Shown here: positions 9,031 to 15,345 of the stretch, one piece after another
Numbering within the stretch: the first letter of the stretch is position 1
Layout of the letters: the number at the start of each line of letters is the position of its first letter
NCBI RefSeq assembly: GCF_031157375.1
Contig: NZ_JAVIFV010000006.1
Span: 1-64,000 of the forward strand
DNA length: 64,000 nucleotides
Source of the DNA: Sphingosinicella sp. LHD-64
Lineage (GTDB): Bacteria; Pseudomonadota; Alphaproteobacteria; Sphingomonadales; Sphingomonadaceae
Direction of reading: 5' to 3'
Position numbers and translations under genes: made by a program
The notes under the pieces: generated by a model
What the model was told of the DNA's origin: nothing
Seen by the model: only the letters and a program-made list of their open reading frames with translations
Databases searched by the model: none

Positions 9031-9057
9031 GAATCCTGTTTTGCAAATCCCGTTCGC
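9031..9057 (+). repeat. Imperfect direct repeat, right copy; contains TTGCAAATCC
   Basis: Matches 8553-8577 as described there. It ends 18 bp before the 2OG oxygenase start. Its TTGCAAATCC decamer recurs in the Fur-box-like palindrome before the TonB receptor (11655) and at about 10235 before the fatty acid hydroxylase, so it may be a regulatory half-site rather than a mobile-element scar. Confidence 0.4.
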
Positions 9058-9075
9058 CGGCGGCAGGAACGGGCG

Positions 9076-9681
9076 ATGACCAGCCGCGACCTCTTCGCCA
9101 CCCGCTTCTACGCGGGCGACCTCGCCGATCCCGGCCTGCTGCCCGAACTGAAGGAGGCGTGCCTCGCCCTCGCCGATGAGGACATGGCCGGGCGGCGCTG
9201 GAGCCGCGCACACGGCTATCGCGGCTACACCTCCTATGCCTCGCTCAACGACCTGCCGGACCGCGATCCGCGCTTCGGCGATCTGGTGCGGCACCTGAAC
9301 CGCCATGTCGCCGCCTTCGCGAAGGATTGCGCGTTCGATCTGGGCGGGCGGCGGCTGAAGCTCGACAGCCTGTGGGTGAACGTCCTGAAGCCCGGCGGGA
9401 CGCACAGCGGCCATATCCACCCGCACAGCGTCGTCTCCGGCACCGTCTATGTCGCCGTGCCGCCGGGCGCGGGGGCGCTGAAGCTGGAGGATCCGCGCCT
9501 GCCGCTGATGATGGCCGCGCCGCCGCGCACCCCGGACGCGCCGGAGTCGCTCAGGACCTTCGTCTATGCCGAGCCGAAGCCGGGCACGATCTTCCTCTGG
9601 GAAAGCTGGCTGCGCCACGAGGTCGTGCCCGGCACGCAGAAGGGCGACCGGATCAGCATCAGCTTCAACTACCGGGTCTAG
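9076..9681 (+). CDS. Putative 2OG-Fe(II) oxygenase (TIGR02466-type)
   Basis: A 201-residue protein. The core of the double-stranded beta-helix is visible: LWVNVLKPGG, then HSGHIHPHSVVSGTVYV with the metal-ligand histidine region, the later WLRHEVVPG supplying the distal His, and a final Arg in DRISISFNYRV that should bind 2-oxoglutarate. This arrangement matches the putative 2OG-Fe(II) oxygenase family TIGR02466, whose substrates are unknown. The ATG at 9076 fits the family N-terminus (LFATRFY), with GGAAC upstream. A TTGCAAATCC motif sits about 30 bp upstream. An iron-linked role fits the nearby TonB receptor, but this is inference. Confidence 0.8.
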   Translation: MTSRDLFATRFYAGDLADPGLLPELKEACLALADEDMAGRRWSRAHGYRGYTSYASLNDLPDRDPRFGDLVRHLNRHVAAFAKDCAFDLGGRRLKLDSLWVNVLKPGGTHSGHIHPHSVVSGTVYVAVPPGAGALKLEDPRLPLMMAAPPRTPDAPESLRTFVYAEPKPGTIFLWESWLRHEVVPGTQKGDRISISFNYRV

Positions 9682-9711
9682 GCTGTATCGACATCCACCT
9701 TCTTTCCCCGT

Positions 9712-9813
9712 CTCCCTTCGGGGAGAGGGCAGGGTGAGGGGGTCGGGCGGCCGGGATTATTCTCTGACTCAGAACCCCCTCACCCCAACCCCTCTCCCCG
9801 TGGGGGAGAGGGG
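9712..9813. repeat. Long imperfect inverted repeat
   Basis: The left arm has GGGGAGAGGG, CA and GGGTGAGGGGGT (9720-9743). The right arm has ACCCCCTCACCCC, AA and CCCCTCTCCCC (9774-9799), with about 30 bp between; each end also folds into a small hairpin (CCCTTCGGGG; CTCCCCGTGGGGGAG). It sits between convergent genes and may act as a bidirectional terminator or be a dispersed REP-like element, a type common in alpha- and gammaproteobacteria. Confidence 0.7.
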
Positions 9814-9837
9814 CAGCGGGCTCGATGCCTATTTGCC

Positions 9838-10116
9838 CTACAGCCGGCAACGTGCGGTGACGCCGGGCCGCACCGTGTAGCGGTCGGTGCGCGGATTGTA
9901 GCTGCGGTAGCGGCGCGCGCAGGCCTTCTGATGGGCGGAAAGTCCGCGGCCGCTTCGCGCCTGGCGTTGTTCGCGGATACGCTGCTGGTGGCGGCGGAGA
10001 TTGTCGTGACGCTGGGCCTGCAGATGCGAGCCCAGCCAATCCTGGGCGGCGGCTGGGGCCGGACTGCCGATCCCGACGCACAACGCCAGCGCGATCGCTG
10101 CAAACAACGCTTTCAT
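9838..10116 (-). CDS. BA14K-like small exported protein
   Basis: A 92-residue precursor. GGAGGTGGGT immediately precedes the ATG at 10116, which fixes the start; longer in-frame starts upstream lack such a site. Residues 1-25 form a signal peptide ending about APAAAQ. The mature part is basic (QRHDNLRRHQQRIREQRQ). It ends in HQKACARRYRSYNPRTDRYT followed by VRPGVTARC, which matches the BA14K family pattern (PF07886: two cysteines around R-Y-R-S-Y-x-P-x-T). BA14K proteins of Brucella are immunoreactive and proposed to bind sugars; the role here is unknown. It stands alone, divergent from the hydroxylase. Confidence 0.75.
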   Translation of the reverse strand: MKALFAAIALALCVGIGSPAPAAAQDWLGSHLQAQRHDNLRRHQQRIREQRQARSGRGLSAHQKACARRYRSYNPRTDRYTVRPGVTARCRL

Positions 10117-10311
10117 ACCCACCTCCACGCTTACATCCGAAGGATAGAAACGGCGCCGGAACCATGGAGTTCCCGACACTTGGCAGCGTCCGGGTCAGGC
10201 CAGCGCCCCGCCCCCGCCGCAAAAGCGCCGCATTGCAAATCCATCTGCCGGATGCATATGTGAACAGGAAAGCGCTCCCCTTCGGGTCGTGAGCGCGTTA
10301 AGGACAGCGAC

Positions 10312-11112
10312 GTGAAGACCGCCCAAAGCCCCGAACTGAAGCTCCTGCGCACCGCCTTCTGGCAGCGCGAGCATCATCTCGACAAGATGACCTTCAAGGA
10401 GCTGGTCGTCGCCTATTTCCAGTATCCGGCGATCATTGCCTATCTGCTGCTGTCGGTCGTCGCGCTCGGCGCGTTCGCCTGGTCGCCGGCGCCGGTGGTG
10501 CCGACCCTGCTGGCGATCGGCACGGCGAGCGTCGCCTATCCGCTCATCTGGTACGTGCTGCACCGTTGGGTGCTGCACAGCCGCTGGATGTTCAAGCGCC
10601 AGTTCCTCGCCGCGACCTGGAAGCGGATCCACTACGATCACCACCAGGACCCCAACCATCTCGAGGTCCTGTTCGGCGCGCTGCACACGACGCTGCCGAC
10701 GATCGCGATCGGCGTGATTCCGCTCGGCTGGGCGATCGGCAGCTTCTGGGACGCCGGCTTCGGCGGCGCCGCGATCGCGTTCGCGACCGGGCTGATCACG
10801 ACCTGCATCTACGAGTTCGTGCACTGCATCCAGCACCTCGCCTACAAGCCGCGCCACAAGCTGCTCGTCGAGATGAAGAGGCGCCACATGGCGCACCACT
10901 TCCACGACGAGAACGGCAATTACGGCATCACCACCTTCTTCTGGGACAAGCTGTTCGGGACGTTCTACGACCGCTCGGAGCGCCCGGCGAAGAGCCCGAC
11001 CGTGTTCAACCTCGGCTATGACGAGACGGCCGCCAGGCGCTGGCCGTGGGTCGCGGAGCTGTCCGGCGGCGTGACGACCGGCCATCCGCGGCAAAGGGAA
11101 AAGTCGGCCTGA
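10312..11112 (+). CDS. Membrane di-iron hydroxylase, sterol desaturase/fatty acid hydroxylase family
   Basis: A 266-residue membrane protein with hydrophobic stretches near 37-75 and 120-165. It carries the eight-histidine di-iron pattern: HRWVLH, HYDHH, the HCIQHL segment and HMAHHFH. The ending RRHMAHHFHDENGNYGITT, then WDKLFGTFY, resembles fatty acid 2-hydroxylases and carotenoid hydroxylases in this superfamily. Sphingomonads carry 2-hydroxymyristate on their sphingolipids, so 2-hydroxylation of an acyl chain is attractive given spt in the window, but other lipid or carotenoid substrates are possible. It starts at GTG 10312 behind AAGGAC. A TTGCAAATCC decamer lies about 75 bp upstream. 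Confidence 0.82.
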   Translation: MKTAQSPELKLLRTAFWQREHHLDKMTFKELVVAYFQYPAIIAYLLLSVVALGAFAWSPAPVVPTLLAIGTASVAYPLIWYVLHRWVLHSRWMFKRQFLAATWKRIHYDHHQDPNHLEVLFGALHTTLPTIAIGVIPLGWAIGSFWDAGFGGAAIAFATGLITTCIYEFVHCIQHLAYKPRHKLLVEMKRRHMAHHFHDENGNYGITTFFWDKLFGTFYDRSERPAKSPTVFNLGYDETAARRWPWVAELSGGVTTGHPRQREKSA

Positions 11113-11157
11113 TCCGCCGCTGTCGCGGATGCGCCGATTTCCTGCGAACATTCCGCG

Positions 11158-11568
11158 CTAGTCGGAACCGATCTCGCGCAGGGCCGCGGCGGTCGCCTCG
11201 GCGGCGACGCGGTTGATGGCGGCCGTCACCTCGGGGCGCGCCATGGCGGCCTCGACCCGGCGCCCGATGCGCGGGCCGGCGTTGCGGACGACGCGGCGCA
11301 CGGCCGGATCGTCGACGCGGCGGCCATCGGTGCAGCGAAGCACGTCCCGGTGCATGTTGAGCTCATAGCCGTCCCATTCGCCGGGCGCGTAGCCGCAGGC
11401 GCGATTGATCACGGCCTGCTCGGCGGGCGTGAAGAAGGGGCCGCCGGCGCGGATCGCACGCTCGATCGTCGTGTCGAGCGCCTGCTCGGCATCCTCGGCC
11501 AGCGCCGGATGCACCGCCGCAAGGAAACCGGCGGCCAGGAACACCGTCACCCAGACCCGCACGATCAT
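11158..11568 (-). CDS. Small exported protein of unknown function under a BlaI/CopY-type operator
   Basis: A 136-residue precursor. A signal peptide (MIVRVWVTVFLAAGFLAAVHPALA) precedes a mature domain with two cysteines (RACGY, VLRCTDG) that could pair, and a helical, Ala/Arg-rich C-terminus. No family was recognised. GAGGAGG stands before the ATG. The 18-bp palindrome at 11593-11610 lies 25-42 bp upstream of the start, overlapping where a -10 element would be, so the gene is probably repressed by a BlaI/MecI/CopY-type protein. It is divergent from the TonB receptor. Confidence 0.7.
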   Translation of the reverse strand: MIVRVWVTVFLAAGFLAAVHPALAEDAEQALDTTIERAIRAGGPFFTPAEQAVINRACGYAPGEWDGYELNMHRDVLRCTDGRRVDDPAVRRVVRNAGPRIGRRVEAAMARPEVTAAINRVAAEATAAALREIGSD

Positions 11569-11592
11569 CGCCGCCTCCTCGATTTGCCGATG

Positions 11593-11610
11593 ATGCTACA
11601 TTTGTAGCAT
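11593..11610. promoter_or_regulatory. BlaI/MecI/CopY-type operator palindrome, copy 1
   Basis: ATGCTACATTTGTAGCAT: two perfect 8-bp arms around TT, with the TACA-N2-TGTA core recognised by the CopY/BlaI/MecI winged-helix repressors. The identical 18-mer recurs at 31537. It lies between the divergent small exported protein gene and the TonB receptor, closer to the former. No BlaI-family gene was seen in the window. Confidence 0.7.
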
Positions 11611-11654
11611 AGAGGCTGAACGCCGGATGAACGTGCATCGCGTTGGGATCGCTA

Positions 11655-11671
11655 TTGCAAATCCCTCGCAA
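11655..11671. promoter_or_regulatory. Fur-box-like palindrome before the TonB receptor
   Basis: TTGCAAATCCCTCGCAA: TTGC and GCAA ends around A+T-leaning inner positions, close to the alphaproteobacterial Fur-type form TTGCRAAT-N3-TCGCAA. It lies 47 bp upstream of the receptor ATG. A second candidate with TTCTCAATAACAATCG (11690-11705), resembling half of a classical Fur box, lies just downstream. Iron repression of a siderophore receptor is the expected logic. Confidence 0.5.
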
Positions 11672-11717
11672 CAAGGTTAGCCGCGACCCGTTCTCAATAA
11701 CAATCGAAGGGTGGGTC

Positions 11718-13823
11718 ATGGTTCGGGGTCTGTCGTTGTGCGTGCGTGCCGCTGCGCTGCTGTCTGTTTCCGGCGCGGGTCTGGCGGCTGCGCAGCCGGC
11801 TGACACCGGTGCACCCGGCGACGAGATCGTCGTCACCGCCAACGCGATCACCGCCACCAAGACCGACACCCCGCTGATCGAGACGCCGCAATCGATCAGC
11901 GTCATTTCGAACGACCTCTTCACCGATCGCGGCGCGCGCAACCTGCAGGAGACGCTGCGCTATTCCGCGGGCGTGACCGGCGAGGCCTACGGGCTCGATT
12001 CGCGCGGCGACACCAGCGCGATCCGCGGCCTCAATCCGGTCGAATATCTCGACGGCATGCGGCGCATCTTCAACTATGCGGTGCTGCCGCGCATCTCGGT
12101 CGAGACTCTGGAGCGGGTCGAGATCCTGCGCGGCCCCTCCTCCGTGCTCTATGGCCAGGGCGCCAATGGCGGCATCGTCAACATGGTGAGCAAGCGCCCG
12201 CAATTCGGCGCCTTCGGCGGCGAGATCGCCGTCCAATACGGCAGCTTCGACCGCTATCAGGGGCAGATCGACCTCACCGGCAGCCTCGATGCCGGCGGCA
12301 CGCTCGCCGGACGGCTGGTGGCCGTGGTGCGCGATGCGGGGACGCAGACCGATTTCGTCGACGACGACCGCATCGTGATCAATCCGTCGCTGACCTGGCG
12401 CCCCGGCCCCGACACGTCGATCACCCTCATCGGCACCTATCAGCGCGACCGCGGCGCTTCGACCCAGCAGTTCCTGCCGATCATCGCCACCATCCTGGCG
12501 CCGGAGGAGGAGCGGCTCGACCTGTCGACCTTCCTCGGCGATCCGGAGCAGGACCGGCTGCGCACGACCCAATATGTCGGGACGCTGCTCGCCGAGCATC
12601 GCTTTTCCGATGCGGTGACCGCGCGCACCAGCCTGCGCTATCTCGACGCGGACACCTTCTTCCAGGAACTTTATCCGGACGTCTATTCGAACCCGCTCGA
12701 CCCGTTCATCGACGCCGACGACCGGGTGGTGAACCGCTTCATCTACGGCACCCGCCAGCACCTGCGCACGTTCAACTCCGACACCAACCTGGAGCTACGC
12801 TTCTCGACCGGCCCGTTCGAGCATCTGCTGCTCGCCGGCCTCGACTATACCGACTATCGACAGCGCGCGCGGAGCGGCAGCGGCGTCACCACGCCGATCG
12901 ACATCTACGATCCGGTATCCACCGGCGTGACGCCGGTGCCACTCGTCGACCTCCCCGATCAGCGCAACACCCAGCTCGGTATCTATGTGCAGGACCAGAT
13001 CCGCTATGCCGACCGCGTCACGCTGGTGGTGGGCGCGCGGCGCGACCGGGCGCGCTCGCTGACGACGAGCCCCGGCTCCGAGGTCGAACGGATCGACAAG
13101 GCGACCACTTTCCGCGTAGGGCTGATCGGGGAGATCGGCTGGGGTCTCTCGCCTTATGCGAGCTATTCCGAGGCGTTTCTGCCGCTCGCCGGGCTCGACT
13201 TCGGCGGCCAGGACTTCGTGCCGCAACGCGGGCGCCAGTATGAGATCGGCCTCAAGTGGCAACCGCGGCGCGGCGTGCTCGTCACCGCCAGCCTCTACGA
13301 TCTCGAGGAGACCAACCGGCCGATCAACGATCCCGAGAATCCGGTCAACATCATCCAGACCGGGCGGATCAAGTCGCGCGGCTTCGAGATCGAGGGGAGC
13401 TTCGTCCTGCCCGGCCATTTCACGATCACCGCCGCCTACAGCTACAACGAGGCGATCGTGAAGGAGAGCGGCTATCCCGAGGAAATCGGCGAGCAATTGA
13501 ACGACACGCCGCGCCATCTCGCCTCGGCCTGGGCGGCGCGGACCTTTCCGCTCTCGGCGGATGCCCATCTGAGGCTCGGCGGCGGCGTACGCTATGTCGG
13601 ATCGACCACCTCGATCGGCCTGTTCGGCGCGCCGACCGTCCGCACGCCCGGCTACACCCTGGTCGATGCGCTGGTCGAGCTCGACTATCGCCAGCACTGG
13701 CGGCTGTCGATCAACGCCACCAACCTGTTCGACAACGACTATTTCGCGCCCTGCCGCTCGTTCGGCGACTGCTTCACGGGCAACGGCCGGTCGGTTATCG
13801 CCACGCTCGGCTATCGGTTCTGA
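11718..13823 (+). CDS. TonB-dependent siderophore receptor
   Basis: A 701-residue outer membrane receptor. The start at 11718 follows GAAGGGTGG and gives a signal peptide (to about AAAQPA). A TonB box-like DEIVVTA follows, then the plug with the siderophore-receptor hallmark TPQSISVIS, ETLRYSAGV, RGLNPVEYLDGMR and VEILRGPSSVLYGQGANGGIVN. The barrel runs to the C-terminal GYRF. Length and plug motifs fit the FhuA/FoxA/FpvA-type (TIGR01783) ferric siderophore group; the ligand cannot be told. The downstream PepSY membrane gene, separated by a palindromic repeat, often accompanies such receptors. Expression is likely iron-controlled (see 11655). Confidence 0.92.
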   Translation: MVRGLSLCVRAAALLSVSGAGLAAAQPADTGAPGDEIVVTANAITATKTDTPLIETPQSISVISNDLFTDRGARNLQETLRYSAGVTGEAYGLDSRGDTSAIRGLNPVEYLDGMRRIFNYAVLPRISVETLERVEILRGPSSVLYGQGANGGIVNMVSKRPQFGAFGGEIAVQYGSFDRYQGQIDLTGSLDAGGTLAGRLVAVVRDAGTQTDFVDDDRIVINPSLTWRPGPDTSITLIGTYQRDRGASTQQFLPIIATILAPEEERLDLSTFLGDPEQDRLRTTQYVGTLLAEHRFSDAVTARTSLRYLDADTFFQELYPDVYSNPLDPFIDADDRVVNRFIYGTRQHLRTFNSDTNLELRFSTGPFEHLLLAGLDYTDYRQRARSGSGVTTPIDIYDPVSTGVTPVPLVDLPDQRNTQLGIYVQDQIRYADRVTLVVGARRDRARSLTTSPGSEVERIDKATTFRVGLIGEIGWGLSPYASYSEAFLPLAGLDFGGQDFVPQRGRQYEIGLKWQPRRGVLVTASLYDLEETNRPINDPENPVNIIQTGRIKSRGFEIEGSFVLPGHFTITAAYSYNEAIVKESGYPEEIGEQLNDTPRHLASAWAARTFPLSADAHLRLGGGVRYVGSTTSIGLFGAPTVRTPGYTLVDALVELDYRQHWRLSINATNLFDNDYFAPCRSFGDCFTGNGRSVIATLGYRF

Positions 13824-13859
13824 GGGTAGGCATGGTCTCCGCAAGCTCTCCCACCCCGC

Positions 13860-13937
13860 CATTGCGAGCGAAGCGAAGCAATCCAGCCGGGCGTTCAAGT
13901 CAGTCTGGATTGCTTCGTCGCTCCGCTCCTCGCAATG
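13860..13937. repeat. Palindromic dispersed repeat (REP-like)
   Basis: The left arm has CATTGCGAGCGAAGCGAAGC then AATCCAG. The right arm has CTGGATTGCTTCG then CTCCTCGCAATG. About 18 bp lie between them. It sits between the receptor and the PepSY gene, inside a probable transcript. Elements beginning ATTGCGAGCGAAGCGAAGCA are widespread in sphingomonad intergenic regions; a hairpin here could modulate expression of the downstream gene. Confidence 0.75.
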
Positions 13938-13974
13938 ACGTTCTGAGGACGATTGCAAACTGGGAGACGGCACG

Positions 13975-15132
13975 ATGACGCGCGGCAAGGTCAAGGCCTG
14001 GTATCTCGTCCACAAATGGACGAGCCTCATCTGCACGCTGTTCCTGCTGATCCTGTGCGTCACCGGCCTGCCGCTGATCTTCTGGGAGGAGATCGACCAC
14101 GCGACGCGGGACATGAAGGAGCCCGCGGCGGTGGTCGAGGGCGCCCGGCCGGCGAGCCTCGACGGCATCATGGCCAGCGCGCTGGCCCGCGCGCCCGGCG
14201 ACGTGCCGCTGTTCCTCGGCTGGGACGATCACGAGCCGGTCGTCTACGTCAACACCGGCCCGCGCCCGGACGTGACGGTCGAGGACATGAAGGTCTTCCT
14301 GTTCGACGCCCATACCGGCGAGGAGCTTGGGCGGCAGGCGCTCGATTCCGGCGTGATGATGTTCATCTACCGGCTGCACACCGACCTGTTCCTCGGGCTC
14401 GGCATGACGCTGTTCCTCGGCGTGATGACCCTGCTCTTCGCGGTCGCGCTCGTCTCCGGCATCGTCCTCTACGGACCGTTCATGCGCAAGCTCGACTTCG
14501 GCACGGTGCGGCGCCACGGCAGCGCGCGGCTGAAATGGCTCGACATGCACAACCTGATCGGGGCGGTGACGCTCGCCTGGGCGCTGGTCGTCGGCCTGAC
14601 CGGAGCGATCAACACGCTGGCCCGCCCGCTCCTCTACGCCTGGCAGGCCGAGGCCGTGGCCGAGTTCAGCGCGCATTATGCCGATGCGCTGCGGCCCGAG
14701 CGCTTCGCCTCGCTCGACGCGACGGTGGCGGCGGCGCGCGCGCGGACGCCCGGCATGACGCCCGGTTTCGTCAGCTATCCCGGCACCGGCTATAGCGGCA
14801 ACCACCATCTCGGCGTCTTCTTCCGCGGCAACACGCCGCTGACCGAGCGGCTGATGAAGCCCGTGCTGGTCGATGCGGCGACTGCCGAGGTGACGGCCGA
14901 GCCGGAAGTGCCCTGGTACATCACCACGCTGCTGCTTTCGCAACCGCTCCATTTCGGCGACTATGGCGGCCTGCCGCTCAAGGTCATCTGGGCGTTGCTC
15001 GACATCGCCACGATCATCGTGCTGGGCAGCGGCCTCTACCTCTGGCTGCGCCGCGCGCGCGGCTCCACCGATCAGCGCGTCAGCGAGATTCTCGAGGCGG
15101 GCGAACGCGCCCGGGCGGCGGCTGCCGCATGA
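13975..15132 (+). CDS. PepSY-associated membrane protein (PiuB-like)
   Basis: A 385-residue inner membrane protein with four clear hydrophobic segments: about 19-40 (CTLFLLILCVTGLPLIFW), 138-165, 195-215 and 335-355. The first helix with HKWTSLICTLFLLILCVTG, and later DMHNLIGAVTLAWALVVGLT, contain the membrane histidines typical of the PepSY_TM family (PF03929). Members accompany siderophore receptors and are thought to reduce or release iron at the inner membrane. GGAG precedes the ATG. Its stop overlaps the next start (ATGA), so the 57-residue protein is translationally coupled. Confidence 0.87.
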   Translation: MTRGKVKAWYLVHKWTSLICTLFLLILCVTGLPLIFWEEIDHATRDMKEPAAVVEGARPASLDGIMASALARAPGDVPLFLGWDDHEPVVYVNTGPRPDVTVEDMKVFLFDAHTGEELGRQALDSGVMMFIYRLHTDLFLGLGMTLFLGVMTLLFAVALVSGIVLYGPFMRKLDFGTVRRHGSARLKWLDMHNLIGAVTLAWALVVGLTGAINTLARPLLYAWQAEAVAEFSAHYADALRPERFASLDATVAAARARTPGMTPGFVSYPGTGYSGNHHLGVFFRGNTPLTERLMKPVLVDAATAEVTAEPEVPWYITTLLLSQPLHFGDYGGLPLKVIWALLDIATIIVLGSGLYLWLRRARGSTDQRVSEILEAGERARAAAAA

Positions 15133-15302
15133 GCAAGACCCGCATGGGGCTGTGGCGCGCCTATCGCGTGCCGACGCTGCTCGGCGTGATCAGCCTCGTC
15201 GGCCTGATCAGCGCCTTGCTCGAGGACGGGCCGTTCGACGTCGTCTCCTGGCTGCTGCTCGGCGTGATCGTCGTCGCGATGTGGCCGGCGCTGAAGCGCT
15301 GA
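15129..15302 (+). CDS. 57-residue two-helix membrane protein
   Basis: It starts inside the PepSY stop codon (ATGA) and has 57 residues: MSKTRMGLWRAYRVP, a first hydrophobic helix TLLGVISLVGLISALL, the turn EDGPFDVVS and a second helix WLLLGVIVVAMWPAL, ending KR. The topology is an inside-inside hairpin by the positive-inside rule. No family was recognised with certainty. Similar short membrane proteins follow PepSY_TM genes in related bacteria, so it is probably a subunit or stabiliser of that protein. It is short enough to be missed by gene finders. Confidence 0.7.
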   Translation: MSKTRMGLWRAYRVPTLLGVISLVGLISALLEDGPFDVVSWLLLGVIVVAMWPALKR

Positions 15303-15345
15303 GCCGGCTTCCCGAACCGCCGCCTTGCGGTCTACCAAGGTGGCG

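Larger units (their letters stand above)
8457..9075 (+). other. Gene-free accessory stretch between the antitoxin and the 2OG oxygenase
   Basis: No convincing gene was found in these 619 bp. Long open frames cross it on both strands, but they lack ribosome binding sites and recognisable domains, and the plus-strand one merely extends the oxygenase frame. The left third is A+T-richer and should hold the antitoxin promoter. The right two thirds return to high G+C. Two similar 25-27-bp segments at 8553-8577 and 9031-9057 stand near its two ends. Confidence 0.6.

Noticed and set aside
8584-9075. Upstream extension of the 2OG oxygenase frame
   Set aside because: No family similarity before the ATG at 9076 and base composition unlike coding sequence; the family N-terminus starts at 9076.
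9712-9813. Possible CRISPR-like or IS terminal repeat
   Set aside because: Only one inverted pair with small hairpins and no transposase; fits a REP-like or terminator structure.
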